In this document: in pieces, positions 7,887 through 15,951 of the stretch
How the letters are laid out: the number at the start of each line of letters is the position of its first letter
How positions within the stretch are numbered: the stretch's first letter is position 1
DNA from: Pseudomonadota bacterium
GTDB lineage: Bacteria > Pseudomonadota > Alphaproteobacteria > Sphingomonadales > Sphingomonadaceae
Direction of reading: 5' to 3'
DNA length: 39,798 bases
Assembly: GCA_021849075.1 (NCBI GenBank)
Contig: JAJZTH010000029.1
Location: 1-39,798, forward strand
Position numbers and translations under genes: made by a program
The notes under the pieces: model-generated
Seen by the model: the letters and a program-made list of their open reading frames with translations, nothing else
The model's database searches: none
What the model was told of the DNA's origin: nothing

Positions 7887-9572
7887 ATGTCCGCTTCCTC
7901 GCAATATGCCTATGTCATGAAGAGCATGACGAAGACCTTCCCCGGCGCGGCGAAGCCGGTGCTGAACAATATCAACCTGCAATTTTATCGCGGTTCGAAA
8001 ATCGGCATCGTCGGCCCGAACGGCGCAGGCAAGTCCACGCTGATCAAGATCATGGCCGGCATAGACACCGATTTCAGCGGCGAAGCATGGCCGGGTGAAA
8101 ATGTGACTGTCGGCTATCTGCCGCAGGAACCGCAGCTTGACCCCAACAAGACGGTGCTGGAAAACGTCAAGGACGGCGCCCGCGAGATTGCGGACAAGAT
8201 GGATCGTTTCAACGAGATCAGCATGATCATGGCCGATCCGCCGGAAGACGTCGATTTCGACGCGCTGATGGAGGAAATGGGCACGCTGCAGGAACAGATC
8301 GACGCGGTCGATGGCTGGACGCTCGACAACCAGCTGGAAATCGCGATGGAAGCGCTGCGCTGCCCGCCGTCCGACTGGTCGGTGGAAAGCCTGTCGGGCG
8401 GTGAAAAGCGCCGCATCGCGCTGACCCGTCTGCTGATTCAGAAGCCGGACATCCTGCTGCTTGACGAACCGACCAACCATCTGGATGCCGAAAGCGTCAC
8501 CTGGCTGGAAAATCACCTGAAGGAATATGCCGGGTCGGTGCTGATGATCACCCACGACCGTTACTTCCTGGACAATGTCGTCGGCTGGATTCTGGAACTC
8601 GATCGCGGAAAATATTTCCCCTACGAAGGCAATTACTCCACTTATCTGGAGAAGAAGGCCAAGCGTCTGGAGCAGGAAGACCGCGAAGCCACTGGCCGCC
8701 AGAAGGCGATCAATGACGAGCTGGAATGGATCAGGCAGGGTCCGAAGGGCCGCCAGACCAAGTCGAAGGCGCGTATCGCCAAGTTCGAACAATTGGTCGC
8801 GTCCCAGGAAAATCGCGCCCCCGGCAAGGCGCAGATTGTCATCCAGGTGCCTGAACGTCTGGGCGGCAAGGTGATCGAGGCCAAGGGCATTTCCAAGGCT
8901 TTCGGTGACAAGCTGCTGTTCGAAGACCTGTCCTTCATGCTGCCGCCCGGTGGCATTGTCGGCGTCATCGGTCCGAACGGTGCGGGCAAATCGACGCTGT
9001 TCAAGCTGATCACCGGTCAGGAAAAGCCGGATTCGGGCGAAATCGACATCGGTTCGACCGTGCGTCTGGGCTTCGTCGATCAGAGTCGCGATCATCTCGA
9101 CGACAGCAAGAATGTCTGGGAAGAAGTGTCGGACGGTCTGGATTACGTGAAGGTCAACGGCCATGACATGTCCACCCGCGCCTATGTCGGCGCCTTCAAC
9201 TTCAAGGGGCAGGACCAGCAGAAGAATGTCGGTAAACTGTCGGGTGGTGAGCGCAACCGTGTGCATATCGCCAAGATGCTGAAGCGTGGCGGCAATGTGC
9301 TGCTGCTTGACGAACCGACCAACGACCTTGACGTCGAAACGCTGGCGGCCCTTGAAGAAGCGATCGAAAATTTCGCCGGTTGCGCCGTGGTCATCAGCCA
9401 TGACCGTTTCTTCCTCGATCGCCTGGCCACGCACATTCTGGCCTTTGAAGGCAACAGCCATGTCGAATGGTTCGAAGGCAATTTCGAGGCATATGAAGAA
9501 GATAAGCGCCGCCGTCTGGGTGACGCAGCCGATCGTCCGACGGCTCTTGCCTATAAGAAGCTGACGCGCTGA
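7887..9572 (+). CDS. ettA: Energy-dependent translational throttle protein EttA (ABC-F ATPase)
   Basis: A 561-residue cytoplasmic ABC-F protein with two tandem ATPase domains and no membrane segment. Domain 1 has [17 protein letters not shown] and [11 protein letters not shown]. Domain 2 has [17 protein letters not shown] and [11 protein letters not shown]. Between them lies the charged P-site tRNA interaction motif linker ([18 protein letters not shown]). EttA binds the ribosomal E site and gates entry into elongation according to the ATP/ADP ratio. Length and the EttA-specific sequence order ([21 protein letters not shown] linker, [10 protein letters not shown]) make this more specific than a generic ABC-F call. 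GGAG lies about 12 bases upstream. A hairpin follows directly. Confidence 0.95.
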   Translation: MSASSQYAYVMKSMTKTFPGAAKPVLNNINLQFYRGSKIGIVGPNGAGKSTLIKIMAGIDTDFSGEAWPGENVTVGYLPQEPQLDPNKTVLENVKDGAREIADKMDRFNEISMIMADPPEDVDFDALMEEMGTLQEQIDAVDGWTLDNQLEIAMEALRCPPSDWSVESLSGGEKRRIALTRLLIQKPDILLLDEPTNHLDAESVTWLENHLKEYAGSVLMITHDRYFLDNVVGWILELDRGKYFPYEGNYSTYLEKKAKRLEQEDREATGRQKAINDELEWIRQGPKGRQTKSKARIAKFEQLVASQENRAPGKAQIVIQVPERLGGKVIEAKGISKAFGDKLLFEDLSFMLPPGGIVGVIGPNGAGKSTLFKLITGQEKPDSGEIDIGSTVRLGFVDQSRDHLDDSKNVWEEVSDGLDYVKVNGHDMSTRAYVGAFNFKGQDQQKNVGKLSGGERNRVHIAKMLKRGGNVLLLDEPTNDLDVETLAALEEAIENFAGCAVVISHDRFFLDRLATHILAFEGNSHVEWFEGNFEAYEEDKRRRLGDAADRPTALAYKKLTR

Positions 9573-9584
9573 TCGTGCCATCCT

Positions 9585-9615
9585 TCACACGGTTGCAATA
9601 TTTGCAACCGTGTGA
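9585..9615 (+). terminator. Hairpin terminator after ettA
   Basis: A perfect 14-bp inverted repeat (9585-9598 with 9602-9615) with a 3-base loop, 13 bases past the ettA stop. The tail ATTTATTTC is only moderately T-rich. Confidence 0.75.
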
Positions 9616-9654
9616 ATTTATTTCGCACTTGCGATGGTGGCGCTAACATTTCAT

Positions 9655-9725
9655 AGAGAGCGGGCCTTTCAGGCATCCTCTCCTAAAAACTTTCAGGCCG
9701 GTCCATTTGGATCGGTCTTTTTTTT
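9655..9725 (+). ncRNA. Candidate small RNA between ettA and the peroxidase gene
   Basis: A short stretch with no ORF. It holds a small GCCT/AGGC hairpin (about 9664-9674), an unpaired pyrimidine-rich segment with TCCTCTCCT that is complementary to Shine-Dalgarno-like sequence, and then a strong terminator with eight T's. The ettA message already has its own hairpin 40-70 bases upstream, so a second stronger terminator suggests a separate short transcript. A weak TTGCGA/CATAGA pair (9629-9634, 9652-9657, 17-base spacer) could be its promoter. It may instead be only a tandem terminator for ettA. Confidence 0.35.
9696..9725 (+). terminator. Strong rho-independent terminator
   Basis: A 9-bp stem (9696-9704 with 9709-9717, including two G-T pairs), a 4-base ATTT loop, then an uninterrupted run of eight T's (9718-9725). 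Confidence 0.9.
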
Positions 9726-9727
9726 GG

Positions 9728-10729
9728 TCAGATTGCTGCGGGGCAGGTGGCCGGCGGCGGGCCGAACGTTCGGTTCGTCAGAAATTCCCGATCCGTGAGC
9801 GAATCAAGGAAGGCGAGGAGCGCCGGCATATCGACATTGACCAATTGGACGGCGGCATGACGCCGGATTGCCGATTCGATGCTGGGGCTTTTGCCGTCAT
9901 GCAGCCACGGCCCGGTCACAGCGACATTGCGCAGCGAGGGTGTGCGAAATTGCTCGGGCGGCGGTTCGAAGCCGGGCGGGGGCGGCTTGCCGCCATAAAG
10001 GCTGCTGTCGGCCTCACGCGGGGCGGCTGTGCCGACATAATGGACCTGTCCGTCGGTAAAATCTGCGCCGCTATGGCAAGAGGCGCATCCCGAAGCGGCG
10101 AATTGCGCTGCGCCCTTGCGCGCCAGAGGGGGCATCGCCCCCCTATCATAGGGGCTGCCGAAGGAAATCATCGTCCGCTGGAATGCACCGATCGCTGCGG
10201 TCACTCTGGCATAGGTCGGCCCGTCCGTCGCGCCCGGGAACGCCTGCATGAACAGGCGGCGGTAGCAGGCGTCGGCCGACAGCCGGCGCGCCAGATCCGC
10301 GTCGTCGCCCGCCATGCCCATTTCGACGGGTTTGACGCCAGTCATCGGCACCATGGCCTGCGCCTCCAGCGTGGTCAGGCCCGCTTCGGTCCAGGTCAGG
10401 CCGCTGCGCCAGGCGACGTTGGCGAGGCCCGGCACATTGCGCACCCCCATTTCCCCGGTCACACCGACATGGGTGGGCTGGCCGTCGCTGAAGCCAAGGG
10501 CCTGAACATGGCAGTCGGCGCAGGCCATGCTGCCGTTCTGGGACAGGATAGGGTCATAAAAGAGACGTCGACCCAGCGCGACCTTTGCCGCGGACATGCT
10601 TGTGCCGGCCGGCAAGTCAGGCGCAGCGATGCCGTGGGGCAGGGCGGGCCAGCGCCAGTCGGGGCGCGCTGCACCCAGCGCAGATGTGAGCAAGAGCGCT
10701 CCCATGATCGCTATTGTCGAACCGCGCAT
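9728..10729 (-). CDS. Di-haem cytochrome c peroxidase/MauG-family protein
   Basis: A 333-residue exported c-type cytochrome. A signal peptide (about 1-21) is followed by two haem-binding motifs, CADCH (Cys70-His74) and CASCH (Cys215-His219). The spacing is typical of the bacterial CcpA/MauG family. These act in the periplasm, reducing peroxide or oxidising a protein or cofactor precursor. The conserved segments LGRRLFYDP, QNGSMACADCH and FRTPSLRNVAVTGPWLHDG fit the family. GGAGG lies 5 bases before the ATG. Haem attachment would depend on the ccm operon found 9 kb away. I cannot tell peroxidase from MauG-like chemistry by eye. Confidence 0.9.
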   Translation of the reverse strand: MRGSTIAIMGALLLTSALGAARPDWRWPALPHGIAAPDLPAGTSMSAAKVALGRRLFYDPILSQNGSMACADCHVQALGFSDGQPTHVGVTGEMGVRNVPGLANVAWRSGLTWTEAGLTTLEAQAMVPMTGVKPVEMGMAGDDADLARRLSADACYRRLFMQAFPGATDGPTYARVTAAIGAFQRTMISFGSPYDRGAMPPLARKGAAQFAASGCASCHSGADFTDGQVHYVGTAAPREADSSLYGGKPPPPGFEPPPEQFRTPSLRNVAVTGPWLHDGKSPSIESAIRRHAAVQLVNVDMPALLAFLDSLTDREFLTNRTFGPPPATCPAAI

Positions 10730-10802
10730 CGTGCCTCCACCCCGCCGAACGGATGAAACTGCCCAATGCGCAAGCCGGCGTCAAAGGCGTCGGAGCGCTT
10801 TG

Positions 10803-11711
10803 TTAAAAGTCGTAGGTGAATGTCAGGCGGCTGAGCGTGTCGAAATCACGCGCCGCCAGCACCGTTTCCGATTCATACTGGACATTGTAGGACAGGGCCG
10901 CCGACCAGCGCGTGCTGACCTTGGTTTCGATCGATGTCAGCGAATTGAGCGTGTAAACTTCGCTTTCGGCATAGCCCGAAGCGGTTTGCTTCACCGTCAA
11001 AGTGGGCGTGGCGCGCCAGGCGAGCGCCATAGATCCGCGAACGCCCAGCTTCGTCTCACGATCGCCAATGATATATTTGGCATGACGGATGGACGGGCCG
11101 ATGTCTGCCGACAGATCGACCGGCTTGGACATGATCAACTTATAACCCACGCCGACCGACCCGGTGTAGCGTTCGTCATAGCCGATCGACGTATCGCGTT
11201 CGAACTGGGCGAGGCCATAAGCGAAACCACGGGAATCAAATTCATAGCGCGGTTCGTAGCTGCCGAAATAGCGTTCGCGCGAAGTGACGCCATTGGCCCG
11301 GCGATAATCGGCGCTGGCGGTCAGCTTATGGGTCCATTGGATACCGGTGCGCGTAGCGGTCGCCGCCGCGCTGATGCCGATTTCGCTGGTGGAGCCGGTG
11401 GAGCGAAAGCCGCCGGCTTCGATGCGGCCGGTCCACAATTCGGTGAAGCGGGCTTCGCGAATCACCGTGTCATGGGTCGCCTTGGTCCGCTCTTTCCAAC
11501 TGTTGACCATGCGCTGGATTTCATCGGCCGAAGCCGGATTGGTTTGCTTGGCGATCTTGGCGACGGTTGCGATATCGGTTTCGTTGCCGTTGGCGATCGC
11601 GGCTTCCATCATTTCCCGCACCGCCGGCGGCAACAGCGCGCCATCGGCGGCATGGGCCGCGACAGGCAGGGTTGCGATCAGCAATGACAGGGGGATCAGA
11701 CAGGGACGCAT
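10803..11711 (-). CDS. DUF481 (YdiY-like) outer-membrane beta-barrel protein
   Basis: A 302-residue exported protein with a signal peptide (about 1-21, ending AAHA). An alpha-helical stretch (about 25-85) follows, then a long run of alternating hydrophobic/polar strands. It ends in TFTYDF with a C-terminal Phe, the usual outer-membrane barrel insertion signal. The central pattern (GGFRSTGSTSEIGISAAATA, YFGSYEPRYEFD, RYTGSVGVGYKL) is typical of DUF481. The function of this family is unknown. It is encoded 73 bases upstream of the peroxidase gene on the same strand and could share its transcript. Confidence 0.85.
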   Translation of the reverse strand: MRPCLIPLSLLIATLPVAAHAADGALLPPAVREMMEAAIANGNETDIATVAKIAKQTNPASADEIQRMVNSWKERTKATHDTVIREARFTELWTGRIEAGGFRSTGSTSEIGISAAATATRTGIQWTHKLTASADYRRANGVTSRERYFGSYEPRYEFDSRGFAYGLAQFERDTSIGYDERYTGSVGVGYKLIMSKPVDLSADIGPSIRHAKYIIGDRETKLGVRGSMALAWRATPTLTVKQTASGYAESEVYTLNSLTSIETKVSTRWSAALSYNVQYESETVLAARDFDTLSRLTFTYDF

Positions 11712-11766
11712 GCCCCCGTCATACCGACCCGAACGGGAATTTTAAGCCCCCAAAACGTCTATCTGG

Positions 11767-12252
11767 TCAGATAAGCGTCCGGAACTCCTGCAATATGTCA
11801 CGATACAGCTTGCGCTTGAACGGCACGATCAGGTCGGGCAGCGTTTCGGGCAGGGTCCATTTCCATTCCCGAAACTCCGGGTCCTTGGTCTGGATGTCGA
11901 TGTCTGCGTCCTGACCCAGGAAGCGGGCGAGGAACCAATATTGGCGCTGGCCGCGATATTTGCCGCCCCACAGCTTGCCGACCAGTTCGGGCGGCAGATC
12001 GTAGAAATGCTCATCCTTCGCCTTGGCGATGATTTCGACATGCTCGCGGCCAATGCCGGTTTCCTCACGCAATTCGCGCAACGCGGCGGTCTTGGCGTCC
12101 TCGCCCTCATCGATGCCGCCCTGCGGCATCTGCCAGGCTTCCACGACATTATCGAGTCGCTGGCCGACAAACACCTTTCCATCCATGTTTACAAGCATGA
12201 TCCCGACGCACGGCCGGTATGCCAATTCCCGTTCATTCGGCGTCGAAGCCAT
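11767..12252 (-). CDS. rppH: RNA 5'-pyrophosphohydrolase RppH (Nudix)
   Basis: A 161-residue Nudix hydrolase. The Nudix box begins GGIDEGEDAKTAALRELR and continues EETG (about residues 46-68) and is complete. N-terminal YRPCVGIMLVN and the WQMPQGGID segment are characteristic of RppH, which removes pyrophosphate from triphosphorylated 5' ends of RNA and so opens mRNA to decay. Diadenosine polyphosphate hydrolase activity is an older description of the same family. GGGGA precedes the ATG. It is divergent from the photolyase gene and lies 55 bases upstream of the DUF481 gene on the same strand. Confidence 0.93.
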   Translation of the reverse strand: MASTPNERELAYRPCVGIMLVNMDGKVFVGQRLDNVVEAWQMPQGGIDEGEDAKTAALRELREETGIGREHVEIIAKAKDEHFYDLPPELVGKLWGGKYRGQRQYWFLARFLGQDADIDIQTKDPEFREWKWTLPETLPDLIVPFKRKLYRDILQEFRTLI

Positions 12253-12457
12253 TCTGTCCCCATAAATTGGTGCTGGTGGCCATTACCCCTATGGCCGACC
12301 CCCGACGCCGAAGCCCGGCGCCGTCCCGAGAATAGGCGGGGGGATGCGCCGCGTCCATCGGACGAATCGTCAAGGTGGCGATTTGCGACGAGGCGATGAT
12401 GGCAATATGCCCCTAGGGCCGCTTGGAACCCTGCGCAGGCGGGCGCATTGGCCGGAT

Positions 12458-13834
12458 ATGTCCGATCCCGTTCTGCTCTGGTTCCGCCAGGACCTTCGCC
12501 TTTCCGATCAGGCCGCGCTTGCAGCGGCCGCCGGCGAAGGCCCGGTCATCCCCGTCTATGTTCTGGACGATGCGGCGCCACGCGCCTGGGCGATGGGCGG
12601 CGCATCGCGCTGGTGGCTGCATCACAGCCTTTTGGCACTGGATGAAAGCCTGCGCGCCAAAGGATCGCGCCTGATCCTGCGCCGGGGCGGCAGCGCCGAT
12701 GTGCTGGCGCAACTGGCCGCGGAAACGGGCGCGCGGCGCGTGCATGCGCTGCATCATTATGAACCCTGGTGGCGCAATGCGGAAAAGGCGGTGGGCAAGG
12801 CGATCGACCTGTGCCTGCATGACGGCGGGTTGCTGCTGCCGCCGGGCGCCGTGCGGACTGGCAGCGGCGGATCATATCGCATCTACACGCCCTTTGCCCG
12901 GGCGGTGATGGAGCATATGCCGCCGGCATCGCCGCATCCCGCCCCCCATGCCATCGGTGCGCCCAAGGCTTGGCCCGCGAGCGAATCGATCGATGACTGG
13001 GGGCTGTTGCCGACGCAGCCGGATTGGGCGAAGGGATTCGCCATCGATTGGACGCCGGGCGAGGAGGGGGCGAGGCGCAACGTCGCCAATTTCATTGATG
13101 AGGTCGGCGACTATCCGACGGCGCGCAACCTGCCGTCGATCGAAGGCACATCCCGCCTGTCGCCCCACCTCCACTTTGGCGAGGTGTCGCCCGCCTATGT
13201 CTGGCACCGCGCGGAAGCTTCAGTTCATGATGCAACAATATTCCACAAGGAACTGATATGGCGTGATTATGCGCATCTTCAGATGTGGGAATTTCCGACC
13301 TATGGATCAGCCAATGCGCGTGAGGCGTTCGATGCGCTGCCCTGGCGCGATCTGCGCGAGGCGCGGGCAGATTTTACTGCCTGGAAGACCGGACGGACCG
13401 GCTATCCCATCGTGGACGCCGGCATGCGGCAGCTTTGGACGACCGGCTGGATGCATAACCGCGTGCGCATGATCGCCGCCAGCTTCCTGATCAAGCATCT
13501 GTTGATCGACTGGCGGCATGGCGCGCGCTGGTTCTGGGACACTCTGGTCGACGCCAGTTACGCCAATAACAGCGTCAATTGGCAATGGGTGGCCGGCAGC
13601 GGGGTGGACGCCAATCTTTTCACCCGGATCATGGCGCCCTTAAGCCAGTCGGAAAAATTCGACGCGGCGGACTATATCCGCCAATGGGTGCCCGAACTGG
13701 CGGAACTGTCCGACGCCGTCATTCACGATCCCGACGAGCATGGCGCGCGGCCGCCCGCCTATCCGGCCAAGATCATCGGGCATAGGGAAGGCAGGGAGCG
13801 GGCGCTGGCCGCCTATCGCCGCATGAAGGGATGA
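12458..13834 (+). CDS. phrB: Deoxyribodipyrimidine photolyase (class I CPD photolyase/cryptochrome family)
   Basis: A 458-residue light-driven DNA repair flavoenzyme. It has an N-terminal alpha/beta antenna domain (VLLWFRQDLRLSDQAAL), then the FAD-binding helical domain with the signature block ELIWRDYAHLQMWEFP, GRTGYPIVDAGMRQLW, GWMHNRVRMIAASFL, and NNSVNWQWVAGSGVDA. It would split cyclobutane pyrimidine dimers using blue light. The start at 12458 gives the canonical MSDPVLLWFRQDLR; the longer frame to 12344 has no support. The next gene, cfa, begins 37 bases after the stop, so the two are probably co-transcribed. Confidence 0.93.
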   Translation: MSDPVLLWFRQDLRLSDQAALAAAAGEGPVIPVYVLDDAAPRAWAMGGASRWWLHHSLLALDESLRAKGSRLILRRGGSADVLAQLAAETGARRVHALHHYEPWWRNAEKAVGKAIDLCLHDGGLLLPPGAVRTGSGGSYRIYTPFARAVMEHMPPASPHPAPHAIGAPKAWPASESIDDWGLLPTQPDWAKGFAIDWTPGEEGARRNVANFIDEVGDYPTARNLPSIEGTSRLSPHLHFGEVSPAYVWHRAEASVHDATIFHKELIWRDYAHLQMWEFPTYGSANAREAFDALPWRDLREARADFTAWKTGRTGYPIVDAGMRQLWTTGWMHNRVRMIAASFLIKHLLIDWRHGARWFWDTLVDASYANNSVNWQWVAGSGVDANLFTRIMAPLSQSEKFDAADYIRQWVPELAELSDAVIHDPDEHGARPPAYPAKIIGHREGRERALAAYRRMKG

Positions 13835-13870
13835 TTGCGGCGGCGTTCACCTTGTTGCAGGATTGGCGAC

Positions 13871-15148
13871 ATGAACGCCATCGATCCCCGGCGCACGCCC
13901 CGAAATGGGCGGCGCACCCTGTCCATCCGGCAACCGGTTCGGAGCGAGCGACCCGGTCGATGGGCGCGATGGCTGGGACCGGTTTTTCACCGGCTGCTCG
14001 ACCGGATCGACCGGGGGCTGGAACAGGGGGCACTTGAAGCCCATTTGCCTGACGGCACGCATCGCTTGCTGGGCGGGCGCGCGGATGGGCCAACCTGCGT
14101 GGTGGACCTGTATGACTGGCGCGCGCTGATCCGTCTGGCGACTGGCGGGTCGGCCGGCTGGTATCGCGCCTGGGCGGCGGGGGAGTGGTCCAGCCCCGAT
14201 CCGGTGCCGCTCTTTGCCCTGTTCATGCACAATGCCGTGTCGCTGGGGCAGGTGGCGCGCGCCCATGGCCCGGCGCGCTGGATTGGCCGCGCGATGCACA
14301 GGGCGCGGCGCAACAATCGCGCCGGATCGCGCGACAACATCGCCTTTCACTATGATCTGGGAAATGATTTCTACAGCCTCTGGCTGGACAATAATATGCA
14401 TTATTCCAGTGCCTTGTTCCTTGACCCTGACAGTCGGATCGAAAGTCTGGAGCAGGCGCAGCGGCGCAAGGTGGATGCTATTCTAGATCGGCTGGACCTG
14501 AAGGACGGCGACGCTTTGCTGGAAATAGGCTGCGGCTGGGGCGGTCTTGCGGAGCAGGCAATGGAAAGGCGGGCGATCGCCTATACCGGGCTGACCCTGT
14601 CGATCGAACAGGCGACCTACGCCCGGGACCGGTTGGGGTCGGGCGCACAAGTGCTGCTGACCGATTATCGCGATGCGCGGGGGCAATATGACGCCATCGC
14701 CAGCGTCGAAATGGTGGAGGCCGTAGGGCAGCTTTATTGGCCCACCTATCTGGAAGCGATTCATCGCCTGCTCAAGCCCGGTGGCAAGGCGGCGATCCAG
14801 TATATCCTGATCGATGACGCCCTGTTCGATGGCTATGCGCGCGGCGCCGACTTCATCCAGACCTATGTTTTCCCCGGCGGCATGCTCATTTCCGAAAGCC
14901 GGTTCCGGGCCTTGGCGCAGGCGCAGGGGCTGGAATGGGGCGATGTGCGCCGCTTTGGCCTGCATTATGCGGAAACGCTGCGGCGCTGGCGCGAACGCTT
15001 TGACCGGGTGATCGAACAGGGCCAATTGCCGGCCAGTTTCGACCAGCATTTCGTGGCCTTATGGCGCTATTATCTGATGTACTGTGAAGGCGGTTTTCGC
15101 GGTGGCGGGATCGACGTCGCGCAGGTGACGCTCGTCAGGCCCGCCTGA
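13871..15148 (+). CDS. cfa: Cyclopropane-fatty-acyl-phospholipid synthase
   Basis: A 425-residue SAM-dependent methyltransferase. It has the family hallmarks SRDNIAFHYDLGNDFYSLWL, MHYSSALF, the SAM-binding LLEIGCGWGGLAEQA, SVEMVEAVG, and the C-terminal FIQTYVFPGGML and CEGGFRGGGIDVAQVTL. It adds a methylene bridge to cis-unsaturated acyl chains of membrane phospholipids, a common stress adaptation. The start at 13871 (MNAIDPRR) has AGGA about 9 bases upstream; the frame also opens at a TTG at 13835 right after the photolyase stop. Pairing of photolyase with a cyclopropane synthase is reminiscent of light/singlet-oxygen stress regulons in other alphaproteobacteria. Confidence 0.92.
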   Translation: MNAIDPRRTPRNGRRTLSIRQPVRSERPGRWARWLGPVFHRLLDRIDRGLEQGALEAHLPDGTHRLLGGRADGPTCVVDLYDWRALIRLATGGSAGWYRAWAAGEWSSPDPVPLFALFMHNAVSLGQVARAHGPARWIGRAMHRARRNNRAGSRDNIAFHYDLGNDFYSLWLDNNMHYSSALFLDPDSRIESLEQAQRRKVDAILDRLDLKDGDALLEIGCGWGGLAEQAMERRAIAYTGLTLSIEQATYARDRLGSGAQVLLTDYRDARGQYDAIASVEMVEAVGQLYWPTYLEAIHRLLKPGGKAAIQYILIDDALFDGYARGADFIQTYVFPGGMLISESRFRALAQAQGLEWGDVRRFGLHYAETLRRWRERFDRVIEQGQLPASFDQHFVALWRYYLMYCEGGFRGGGIDVAQVTLVRPA

Positions 15149-15154
15149 CGATGC

Positions 15155-15865
15155 TCAGCCGTCCACGCGCATTCTGTGCCCGGTTGGCGTGTCGGCGGTG
15201 ACGAGCGTCAAAATGGCGTCGGCCACCACCTCCGGCGCTTTCAGGCTTGCCGGATCTTCGCCGGGGAAGGCGCGGGCGCGCATGGCGGTGCGGGTTGCGC
15301 CGGGATCGACGATATGGGTGCGGATGGCGGAGATGTTCTTCACCTCCTCGCCATAGGCGCCGACCAAGGTTTCCAGCGCCGCCTTTGATGCGCCATAGGC
15401 CCCCCAATAGGCACGCGACACGGCGACGGAAGACGTCAGGGCCACGATCCGCGCGTCGCTGCTGGCGCGCAACATGCCGTCAAACGCGGCGATCATCGCC
15501 TGTGGCGCGCCGACGTTCAGCGTCAGGACGCGGGCAAATTCCTTGGCGTCGATCGCCTGCACCGCCGCCAGCGATCCCAGCGTCGCTGCGTTGAGGACGA
15601 GAATATCGAGCGCCTGCCAGCGGCCGCCGATCGCCTGCGCCAGGCGTCCGATGCTTTCGCCATCGGTCAGGTCCAGCGGGGCGATGGTCGCATGGCCGCC
15701 GGCCTGATGAATGCGTTCCTCCACCTCTTCCAGCCCGCCGCTGGTCCGCGCCGTGAGCACGACATGCGCGCCGGCCGCCGCCAGCGCCACGGCCGTCGCC
15801 GCGCCGATCCCGCGGCTTGCGCCCGTCACCAGAGCCAGTTTGCCGGAAAGGGGAAGATCGGACAT
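15155..15865 (-). CDS. Short-chain dehydrogenase/reductase (classical SDR)
   Basis: A 236-residue oxidoreductase with the classical SDR motifs: TGASRGIG (cofactor loop, residues 15-22), LDILVLNAA, a Ser in TSSVA and the catalytic YGASK. The Arg at the end of the second strand (LTAR) favours NADP(H). It is cytosolic and its substrate cannot be predicted. GGGAG lies 4 bases before the ATG. It is convergent with cfa, separated by 6 bases, and 86 bases from the purF stop on the same strand, with a terminator between. Confidence 0.88.
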   Translation of the reverse strand: MSDLPLSGKLALVTGASRGIGAATAVALAAAGAHVVLTARTSGGLEEVEERIHQAGGHATIAPLDLTDGESIGRLAQAIGGRWQALDILVLNAATLGSLAAVQAIDAKEFARVLTLNVGAPQAMIAAFDGMLRASSDARIVALTSSVAVSRAYWGAYGASKAALETLVGAYGEEVKNISAIRTHIVDPGATRTAMRARAFPGEDPASLKAPEVVADAILTLVTADTPTGHRMRVDG

Positions 15866-15920
15866 GCTACTCCCATCGCTTCGGTCGGTCGTCGAAGCCT
15901 TTATATGTCGGAAAAGGAAA

Positions 15921-15942
15921 GGGCGGCCACGCCGGGCCGCCC
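15921..15942 (-). terminator. Rho-independent terminator of purF
   Basis: A perfect 8-bp GC stem (15921-15928 with 15935-15942) followed on the minus strand by TTTCCTTTTCC, located 9 bases past the purF stop. It separates purF from the downstream SDR gene. Confidence 0.8.
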
Positions 15943-15951
15943 AAAGGATTG

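Noticed and set aside
7854..9581. 575-codon minus-strand ORF over ettA
   Set aside because: Shadow frame of a high-GC gene; the plus strand carries complete ABC-F motifs.
12253..12457. ECF/general-stress promoter before the photolyase gene
   Set aside because: A GGAACC occurs at about 12425 but no CGTT box follows at the required 16-17 bases, and no TGATC-N18-TAAGA pattern fits.
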